This document shows, in pieces, positions 6,593 through 11,143 of a DNA stretch of 11,143 nt. The notes beneath the pieces were generated by a model that was not told the origin of the DNA, did not search any database, and worked only from the letters and a program-made list of their open reading frames with translations. Made by a program: the position numbers and the translations under genes. This stretch comes from an uncultured Clostridia bacterium (GTDB lineage Bacteria > Bacillota > Clostridia > Oscillospirales > Oscillospiraceae), in contig CAMFZO010000029.1 of NCBI GenBank assembly GCA_946006895.1, positions 1 through 11,143 on the forward strand, written 5' to 3'. Each line of letters begins with the position of its first letter. The stretch's first letter is position 1.

Positions 6593-7945
6593 TTATAGCG
6601 CGACGGCGATGGCCTCGCGGATATTGCGCACACGCAGCAGCTCCAGACCCTCCGGCGCGTGCAGTTCTCTTACGTTCCTCGGCACCAGGCACTGAGTAAA
6701 GCCTAGGCGGCGGATCTCGGAAAGCCGCTGGGAAAGCTGCCCGACTGCGCGGATCTCACCGGTCAGGCCCACCTCTCCGACAGCTGCAAGGCTGTCGGAA
6801 ACGGGCTTGTCCTGTGCAGCAGATGCCGCCGCAATGACCACCGCCAGGTCTGCCGCAGGCTCGTCCAGCCGCAGACCGCCGACAACGTTCCAGTAGACGT
6901 CCGCGTTGGAAAGCCGCAGCCCTCCGCGTTTTTCCAGCACCGCCAGAAGCATGGCGGCGCGGTTATAATCCAGGCCGTTGCCTGATCTGCGTGGTACGGA
7001 AAGGGTCGTCGGCGACACCAGTGCCTGGATTTCTGCCAAAACCGGCCGGGTGCCCTCCATCACGCAGGCAACACAGGTGCCCGGCGTATTGAGGGGCCGT
7101 CCCGCCAGCAGCATTTCCGAGGGATTGGGCACCTGACACAGGCCGTCGTCACGCATTTCAAAGACGCCGATCTCATTGGTGGAGCCGAAACGGTTTTTCG
7201 CCGCCCGCAGGAGACGGTAAGAGGTGTGGCTCTCGCCCTCAAAATAGAGGACGCAGTCCACCATATGCTCCAAGACCTTCGGCCCGGCAATGGCCCCCTC
7301 CTTGTTGATATGGCCCACCAAAAAGACGGTGACGCCGCTGCTCTTGCAGTATTGCATCAGCCGCATGGTGCAGTCGCGCACCTGGGTCACGCTGCCGGGA
7401 GAGGCGGGCTTGTCCTCGGAGAAAAGGGTCTGCACCGAATCCGTGATCAGGAGGTCGGGCTTGAGGCGTTCCGCTGCGGCAAGAATTTCATTCAGATTCG
7501 TCTCGCACAGGAGAAACAGGCCGTCGCCCTGAACGCCCAGCCGCTGGGCACGGAGCTTGAGCTGCTGTTCGCTCTCCTCTCCCGAGACGTAGAGCACCGT
7601 CTGCTCCCGCAGGATATGCTCGCAGATCTGCAGCAGCAGCGTGGATTTGCCGATCCCCGGCGCGCCGGAGACCAGCACCAGAGAACCCTTGACCGCGCCT
7701 CCACCCAAAACACGGTCCAACTCAGACATACCGGTGGTGAAGCGCAGAGTCTCATCCGTGGTCACCTCAGACAGGCGCTTGGCCACGGCGGCGCGCCGCG
7801 CCGCAGAAACACCGGCTGTCTTGGCAGCAGGCGTCGGCGTGTATTCCTCCAAGGTATTCCACTGCCCGCAGGCAGGACAGCGCCCGGCCCACTTGGGCGT
7901 CTCGTTGCCGCAGTTGGAGCAGAGAAAGACGGTTTTAGACTTCAT
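6593..7945 (-). CDS. radA: DNA repair protein RadA
   Basis: This 450-residue protein is close to the usual RadA length. RadA is a RecA-like DnaB-type helicase that drives branch migration during recombination and repair. Domains in order: a four-cysteine zinc finger (C9, C12, C23, C26), a RecA-like ATPase with Walker A GAPGIGKS (94-101, K100) and Walker B LLITDS (D169), the diagnostic KNRFG motif (250-254), and a C-terminal Lon-protease-like domain that lacks proteolytic function in this family. The start at 7945 follows an excellent GGAGGAAA site and gives the canonical MKSKTVFLCSNCG opening; the frame is open upstream only as a shadow within cwlD. It overlaps the 3' end of cwlD by 11 bases, so translation is likely coupled. 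Confidence 0.97.
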   Translation of the reverse strand: MKSKTVFLCSNCGNETPKWAGRCPACGQWNTLEEYTPTPAAKTAGVSAARRAAVAKRLSEVTTDETLRFTTGMSELDRVLGGGAVKGSLVLVSGAPGIGKSTLLLQICEHILREQTVLYVSGEESEQQLKLRAQRLGVQGDGLFLLCETNLNEILAAAERLKPDLLITDSVQTLFSEDKPASPGSVTQVRDCTMRLMQYCKSSGVTVFLVGHINKEGAIAGPKVLEHMVDCVLYFEGESHTSYRLLRAAKNRFGSTNEIGVFEMRDDGLCQVPNPSEMLLAGRPLNTPGTCVACVMEGTRPVLAEIQALVSPTTLSVPRRSGNGLDYNRAAMLLAVLEKRGGLRLSNADVYWNVVGGLRLDEPAADLAVVIAAASAAQDKPVSDSLAAVGEVGLTGEIRAVGQLSQRLSEIRRLGFTQCLVPRNVRELHAPEGLELLRVRNIREAIAVAL

Positions 7946-8642
7946 TGGTTTCCTCCAGATATTGCAGCACGCTGCAGCCGATGGCAGCGGCCAGCTTCTT
8001 TTGATAGGTCGCGTCGCGCAGGAGCCGCTCCTCCTCATAATTGGAGAGGAAGCCGCACTCCACAAGGACAGCGGGACAGGAGACGTGCTCCATCAGATAG
8101 ATGTCCTTTGCGCTCTTGCATTGGCGGTGGTTGTTGGGATCCACCTGGTCGATCAGCGCCTGCTGTAATTCTTCGGCAAAGTCCTCGCTGCCGTCGGCGT
8201 AAAAGACCTGAGCGCCCCGATATTTTGCCTCGGAATAGTGGTTTTGATGGATGCTGACCAGGACGGCATTGGCAGTCTGCTCCACCGTCTGCACGCGGTT
8301 TCTGATGTCCGACACCTTTTTCTGTGCGATGGTATCTCCCTCGGTGTAGACGGAAACGTCGGCGGTGCGTATCATTTTGGTCTGGACGCCGAGAAAGTGC
8401 AGCAGATCGTTGAGCCGCAGGGAAATTTCCAGGTTGATGCCGCTCTCCTGCACGCCGGAAACGGACAGCGCGCCGCCGTCCTCACCGCCATGACCTGCGT
8501 CAATGACGATGACCGGCGCGGAAGTTTGCTCCGTCTGCATCACAGCCACCGCCGTTCCCAAGCGATCCAGCCCCAACGCCCCAAAAACGGCAAACAGGCA
8601 GACCATCAGATAAAACATACCGTATTTTTTCAACCAGGACAT
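7935..8642 (-). CDS. cwlD: N-acetylmuramoyl-L-alanine amidase, CwlD-type
   Basis: This 235-residue zinc amidase cuts the bond between muramic acid and the peptide stem of peptidoglycan. A hydrophobic N-terminal segment (about 7-25) should act as a signal anchor. The Amidase_3 domain shows the zinc ligands H51 (DAGHGG), E66 and H132 (SIHQNH), and the catalytic E195 (VECGFLSN). It has no SH3 or LysM wall-binding domain. Size, anchor and single domain match Bacillus CwlD, which makes muramic-delta-lactam in spore cortex, but Amidase_3 paralogues are common and the assignment is not certain. The ATG at 8642 was chosen over a TTG at 8660 because a GGGGGTG site precedes it. The upstream promoter looks housekeeping rather than sporulation-specific. 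Confidence 0.85.
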   Translation of the reverse strand: MSWLKKYGMFYLMVCLFAVFGALGLDRLGTAVAVMQTEQTSAPVIVIDAGHGGEDGGALSVSGVQESGINLEISLRLNDLLHFLGVQTKMIRTADVSVYTEGDTIAQKKVSDIRNRVQTVEQTANAVLVSIHQNHYSEAKYRGAQVFYADGSEDFAEELQQALIDQVDPNNHRQCKSAKDIYLMEHVSCPAVLVECGFLSNYEEERLLRDATYQKKLAAAIGCSVLQYLEETNEV

Positions 8643-8693
8643 GGTAACACCCCCGTCCAAGCATATGCCATTCCGGGGTTATTTACTATTTTT

Positions 8694-8721
8694 ATTGTAT
8701 CATTTTTTCGCGGCCTGTCAA
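8694..8721 (-). promoter_or_regulatory. Consensus promoter of the cwlD-radA-ATP-grasp operon
   Basis: The minus strand carries a perfect TTGACA (complement of 8716-8721), a 16-base spacer and TACAAT (complement of 8694-8699), ending 52 bases before the cwlD ATG. This is a near-ideal housekeeping-sigma promoter and would drive all three genes during growth. Confidence 0.8.
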
Positions 8722-8723
8722 CA

Positions 8724-8781
8724 CGAAAAGAATTTTCGCTTGCTCTATAACAGAGTCGTCTGTCCCTGCCAGGCAGAGCAA
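8724..8781 (-). other. Structured region after the polymerase gene, possible weak terminator
   Basis: Between the polymerase stop and the cwlD promoter three stems can be drawn. TTGCTCT (8740-8746) pairs with AGAGCAA (8775-8781) and encloses ACAGA-GTCG-TCTGT (8750-8763). Next to them is CGAAAA-GAA-TTTTCG (8724-8738). No long T-run follows on the minus strand, so terminator strength is doubtful. It may simply end or slow the SOS transcript before the next promoter. Confidence 0.35.
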
Positions 8782-8783
8782 AA

Positions 8784-10043
8784 CTATACCGGCTTTGTGA
8801 TGCCCGTGCGGCGCTCCTTGGACAGGCCGCCGGCCAGGACCACATCGGCCCCGACAAACCGCGCCCGCCGCAAAATTCCCTCACCAAAGCGCTCTCTCAG
8901 GTCGTCGATGGTGTTGTCGAGCTTTGCCTTGCGCTCATACTGCTCGGCGCTGACGACGGCAAACAGGTCATACTGCCGCATTCCCCGCTCCTCCAGGCGG
9001 CTCACATGGACGCCCAACTGCCGCAGCGGCGTCTCCCCGTCCCAGGCCTCGTCAAAGACCCGACAGGCAAAGCGGAACAGCTCCTCCGTGCTGTCAGTGG
9101 CATTTGCCAGGGTCATCTGGTGGGAAAAGGTCACAAAATCCTTGGTCCGCAGGCTGACAGCGATGCAGCGGGCGGATTTTTTGTCGCGGCGCATCCGCAT
9201 CCCCACCGTTTCACACAGGGAAAGCAACACACGGTAGGCCGACGGTGCGTCCGTCACATCTGCGGGCAGGGTCGTCGCGTTGCCATAGCCCTTATTGTCC
9301 TCCGGCTGCGGCAGCAGCGTGTCGGAATAGCGTCCGTTGGCGCTGTGCCAGAGGGCCACACCGGGCTTGTGGAGTTTCTGCCGCAAAAGCTCCGGGTCGG
9401 CCTTGGCAAGCTGCCCGATGGTGTCGATGCCCAGAAGATGCAGCTTTTTCTCTGTGGCGGGGCCGACCATGAACAGGTCCCGCACCGGCAGCGGCCACAG
9501 CTTTTCCTCCATTTCCCAGGGAAAAAGCGTGTGTACCTTATTGGGCTTTTCAAAGTCCCCTGCCATTTTTGCCAGCAGCTTATTGCTGGAGATGCCGATG
9601 TTCACCGTAAAGCCCAGCTCGTCATAGATTTTCTGCCGCAGAGCCTCCGCCGCCGCCACAGGAGAGCCGTAAAGTCCCTCCGTGCCGGTCATATCCGCCC
9701 AGGCCTCGTCGATGGAATACTGCTCCACCACCGGCGCGACCTGCCGCAAAAGGGCGGTAAAATGCCGAGAGGCCTCCACATAGAGACCGTAATCCGGCGG
9801 CACGATGACCAGTCCGGGGCACTTCTGTTTGGCGCGGAATATGGGTTCGCCGGTCTGGACGCCGAATTTCTTCGCCGGCTGACTTTTCGCCAGGATGATC
9901 CCCTGCCGGTTATCCTTGTCCCCCGCCACCGCCGATGGAATATCGCGCAGGTCCGTCGTTTCGCCGAGGACGCTCACCCGGTAGGCCGCAGACCAGGACA
10001 GAAAGGCAGAGTTGACATCCACATGAAAGATCGTCTTTTCCAT
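8784..10043 (-). CDS. dinB: Y-family translesion DNA polymerase (DinB/Pol IV-like)
   Basis: This 419-residue polymerase copies past damaged template bases. The palm carries metal ligands D9 (HVDVNSAF) and D111-E112 (YSIDEAWAD); F14 falls at the steric-gate position. N11 replaces the aspartate of E. coli DinB, normal in this clostridial subgroup. Helix-hairpin-helix thumb motifs follow (VGPATEKKLHLLGIDTIGQLA), then the little-finger domain. Q357-F361 (QYDLF) near the C-terminus fits a sliding-clamp-binding motif. The ATG at 10043 shares its first base with the stop of the small upstream gene (TGATG), so the polymerase is probably translated by coupling. A LexA box controls the two-gene operon. 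Whether it is the Pol IV or the UvrX/UmuC type cannot be fixed here; the family is certain. Confidence 0.94.
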   Translation of the reverse strand: MEKTIFHVDVNSAFLSWSAAYRVSVLGETTDLRDIPSAVAGDKDNRQGIILAKSQPAKKFGVQTGEPIFRAKQKCPGLVIVPPDYGLYVEASRHFTALLRQVAPVVEQYSIDEAWADMTGTEGLYGSPVAAAEALRQKIYDELGFTVNIGISSNKLLAKMAGDFEKPNKVHTLFPWEMEEKLWPLPVRDLFMVGPATEKKLHLLGIDTIGQLAKADPELLRQKLHKPGVALWHSANGRYSDTLLPQPEDNKGYGNATTLPADVTDAPSAYRVLLSLCETVGMRMRRDKKSARCIAVSLRTKDFVTFSHQMTLANATDSTEELFRFACRVFDEAWDGETPLRQLGVHVSRLEERGMRQYDLFAVVSAEQYERKAKLDNTIDDLRERFGEGILRRARFVGADVVLAGGLSKERRTGITKPV

Positions 10044-10303
10044 CAATACACCACCCGAAACAGCGTCCAGCGGTGGGTCCTGACCGTATATCGCAGCTCA
10101 AAGAGCTTTTCTTTCCCCTCCAAATGGGCCTTGCAAAGATATTGGATCGCGTCGATCCCGGCGTACTGGATGGGCTTGGCGCAGACGACCTGCGAAATGG
10201 CAACGGTCTGGAGGCAGTTGGCCTCATCCTCCATACGGAACCGCAGCGGCGTAATGCAGCCGTCTGTGGCAAAGACCGAAATAACTTCAATTTGCAGATT
10301 CAC
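10043..10303 (-). CDS. Small protein of unknown function, SOS operon, coupled to dinB
   Basis: I do not recognise a named family with confidence. The 86-residue product is soluble in appearance, with no membrane segment or signal, alternating beta-type patterns and an aromatic, basic C-terminus (RYTVRTHRWTLFRVVY). I chose a GTG start at 10303 because GGGGAGGG (10311-10318) lies seven bases upstream; an ATG at 10384 is also in frame but lies upstream of the promoter -10 and the LexA box, so it cannot be the start of this transcript. The stop overlaps the polymerase ATG by one base. By position it recalls YolD-type small genes placed before Y-family polymerases in Bacillota, but I see no clear YolD sequence match. 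A polymerase partner or regulator is an inference from context. Confidence 0.75.
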   Translation of the reverse strand: MNLQIEVISVFATDGCITPLRFRMEDEANCLQTVAISQVVCAKPIQYAGIDAIQYLCKAHLEGKEKLFELRYTVRTHRWTLFRVVY

Positions 10304-10334
10304 ACCGCTTCCCTCCCCGTTATTTCTTGTCTTT

Positions 10335-10363
10335 ATTATATCAAACGTTTGTTCGATAATCAA
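10335..10363 (-). promoter_or_regulatory. Promoter of the SOS polymerase operon
   Basis: On the minus strand TTGATT (complement of 10358-10363), a 17-base spacer and a perfect TATAAT (complement of 10335-10340) lie about 32 bases before the GTG start at 10303. The spacer contains the LexA box, so bound LexA would exclude RNA polymerase. Confidence 0.75.
10342..10355. promoter_or_regulatory. LexA (SOS) box
   Basis: The minus strand reads CGAACAAACGTTTG, which fits the Bacillus-type LexA/DinR consensus CGAACRNRYGTTYG at every defined position. It lies between the -35 and -10 of the polymerase operon. The divergent cupin gene starts 130 bases away, so direct control of that gene is less likely. 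Confidence 0.88.
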
Positions 10364-10485
10364 GAGGAAATCTGTAGAAATCATTGGCGCAGCAAAAAAT
10401 TGACGGCGGAATGCCTGTATTTTCGTTTTGGTCGCACCGAAAGCCCAAAAATTCCATAGGATGAGGCAGGAAAGGAGAAATCATT

Positions 10486-10923
10486 ATGAATCGAAACAGC
10501 AATCGTCCTCTTATGCCCTCGATGGATCAAGGCCCTGCACCCTTTGTGACCGACATAGAAAAAATGACCCGGCAAAACACCAACTACCGTACAGCTTTAT
10601 GGACAGGCCAAAAGCTCCAGCTTACACTGATGAGTATCCCGGCAGGAGATGAGATTGGATTGGAAGTGCATCCGGACACCGAACAATTCTTGCGCATCGA
10701 AAACGGCAGCGGTATGGTCATGATGGGGCCTTCCGAAAACCGGCTCCATTGCAAGCAGCCCATTTCTGACGGTTGTGCCGTCTTGATTCCCGCCGGGACA
10801 TGGCATAATATCGTCAACACCGGCACCTGTCCCCTCAAGCTCTATACGATCTATGCCCCACCTCATCATCCCCGCGGAATAGTTCAGTCCACCAAGGCCT
10901 GTGCTGACGCACAAGGAACCTGA
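10486..10923 (+). CDS. Cupin-domain protein
   Basis: This 145-residue protein is a single small beta-barrel cupin. The first motif reads GLEVHPDTEQFLRIENGSG, with H62 and E66 as likely metal ligands but without the second histidine of the textbook HxH. The second motif is PAGTWHNIVNTG with H107. The conserved run KLYTIYAPPHHPRG is typical of a stand-alone cupin family found in many anaerobes and annotated only as cupin-domain or mannose-6-phosphate-isomerase-like. No substrate can be assigned. AAAGGAG (10471-10477) precedes the ATG at good spacing. It has no partner gene in view: the SOS operon is divergent, and a terminator follows. I found no convincing promoter; TTGACG at 10400-10405 lacks a well-placed -10. 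Confidence 0.9.
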   Translation: MNRNSNRPLMPSMDQGPAPFVTDIEKMTRQNTNYRTALWTGQKLQLTLMSIPAGDEIGLEVHPDTEQFLRIENGSGMVMMGPSENRLHCKQPISDGCAVLIPAGTWHNIVNTGTCPLKLYTIYAPPHHPRGIVQSTKACADAQGT

Positions 10924-10959
10924 CGCCTCAGCCCGCTGTGCTGCTACGATAGACTGCCC

Positions 10960-11037
10960 AGGGAGAAACGACGTTTTTCCATCGTGGATAATCCGTAGAA
11001 AAGCAGGAATCTCCCTTGCCGAATCGGCAAGGGAGAT
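10960..11037 (+). promoter_or_regulatory. Possible antiterminator/terminator region
   Basis: AGGGAGA at 10960-10966 can pair with TCTCCCT at 11010-11016. That second segment is also the left arm of the terminator at 11009-11037, so the two pairings exclude each other. Between the arms, GTTTTTC (10973-10979) can pair with GAAAAGC, and GGAT with ATCC. The layout resembles an attenuator or riboswitch expression platform, but no known riboswitch class is recognised and no promoter for a leader is clear. It may instead be only the cupin gene's 3' region. Confidence 0.3.
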
Positions 11038-11043
11038 ACTTTT
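11009..11043 (+). terminator. Intrinsic terminator downstream of the cupin gene
   Basis: A perfect 13-pair stem (11009-11021 with 11025-11037) with a three-base loop (AAT) is followed by AC and then four T residues (11040-11043). The GC-rich stem makes a strong terminator for transcripts coming from the cupin side. Confidence 0.8.
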
Positions 11044-11093
11044 AATAAATACGACTCTTTACAATACTTAAATTGTGGCATTTCTCACTTTTC

Positions 11094-11126
11094 CTAAAAA
11101 ATTTTTTAGAAATATAAAAAATTTTT
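11094..11126. other. AT-rich segment with two phased A/T tracts
   Basis: The palindrome CTAAAAAATTTTTTAG (11094-11109) contains A6T6, and A6T5 follows at 11116-11126. The two tracts start 20 bases apart, about two helical turns, which favours intrinsic bending. The composition differs sharply from the GC-rich genes to the left. No coding region is seen in 11044-11143; it may be the upstream region of a gene beyond the window. Confidence 0.4.
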
Positions 11127-11143
11127 GTTGCAAGAGAGAATAT

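Noticed and set aside
7946..8065. Upstream extension of RadA
   Set aside because: The extra 40 residues overlap cwlD and are unlike RadA; the zinc-finger protein begins at the ATG with the GGAGGAAA site.
7226..8257. Open frame of over 340 codons on the plus strand opposite radA and cwlD
   Set aside because: It spans two well-supported opposing genes and their overlap, and shows no domain or ribosome site.
8740..8781. Cloverleaf-like folding suggesting a tRNA
   Set aside because: It is too short, lacks an anticodon arm and T-loop consensus, and the stems do not match tRNA geometry.
10304..10384. ATG start at 10384 for the small SOS protein
   Set aside because: It lies upstream of the promoter -10 and the LexA box, so it would not be on the mRNA; the GTG at 10303 has a strong ribosome site.
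9006..10403. Long open frame on the plus strand opposite the polymerase and small gene
   Set aside because: It is antisense to a gene with intact catalytic motifs, has no ribosome site at its start, and its translation is rich in His, Arg and Gln with no recognisable domain; it is a codon-bias shadow in GC-rich DNA.
10400..10428. TTGACG as a promoter for the cupin gene
   Set aside because: No reasonable -10 sits 16-18 bases downstream, so I did not call it.

Overview
The window reads as a chromosomal segment of a low-GC-phylum (Bacillota) bacterium with moderately high GC content, most likely a gut clostridium of the Oscillospiraceae type. The grounds are the style of the tyrosine recombinase, a CwlD-type amidase (normally a protein of endospore formers), RadA with a four-cysteine zinc finger, a Bacillus-type LexA box, and strong GGAGG ribosome-binding sites. 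The genus is a guess, and no composition was computed. No rRNA, tRNA, CRISPR array or insertion sequence was seen.

Left part, plus strand (1-1364): the 3' end of a Xer-like tyrosine recombinase overlaps a HAD-family phosphatase gene by 11 bases. A hairpin at about 1363-1412 ends the convergent operon that follows.

Centre-left, minus strand (4845 down to 1443): a signalling and export module. It encodes an OmpR-type response regulator, then a BcrA-like ABC ATPase, an ABC-2 permease and a small one-membrane-segment histidine kinase. The last three genes are packed end to end (ATGA overlap, then stop and start abutting). The 89-base gap between regulator and ATPase holds four direct repeats at 11-12-base spacing, a plausible operator for the regulator. 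Such modules usually sense and export cell-wall-active peptides. Divergently, at 4946-5500, lies a six-segment HdeD/DUF308 membrane protein. The regulator and this gene appear to share a symmetric bidirectional promoter whose two -10 elements overlap.

Centre-right, minus strand (8642 down to 5546): cwlD (cell-wall amidase), radA (recombination ATPase) and a sugar-transfer-associated ATP-grasp enzyme form one operon behind a strong consensus promoter. It ends in a bidirectional terminator shared with the HdeD-like gene.

Right part: a damage-inducible minus-strand operon (10303 down to 8784) encodes an unrecognised 86-residue protein and a Y-family DNA polymerase. Its promoter carries a perfect LexA box in the spacer. 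Divergent from it is a cupin gene (10486-10923), followed by a leader-like or 3'-end RNA region with a strong terminator and a competing upstream arm. The last 50 bases are AT-rich and contain two phased A/T tracts.

Most of the window is ordinary chromosomal content. The points most worth a second look are the symmetric shared promoter, the direct-repeat operator, the uncharacterised SOS-coupled small protein, the kinase with no sensor domain and a degenerate G1 box, and the three-arm RNA region near the right end.
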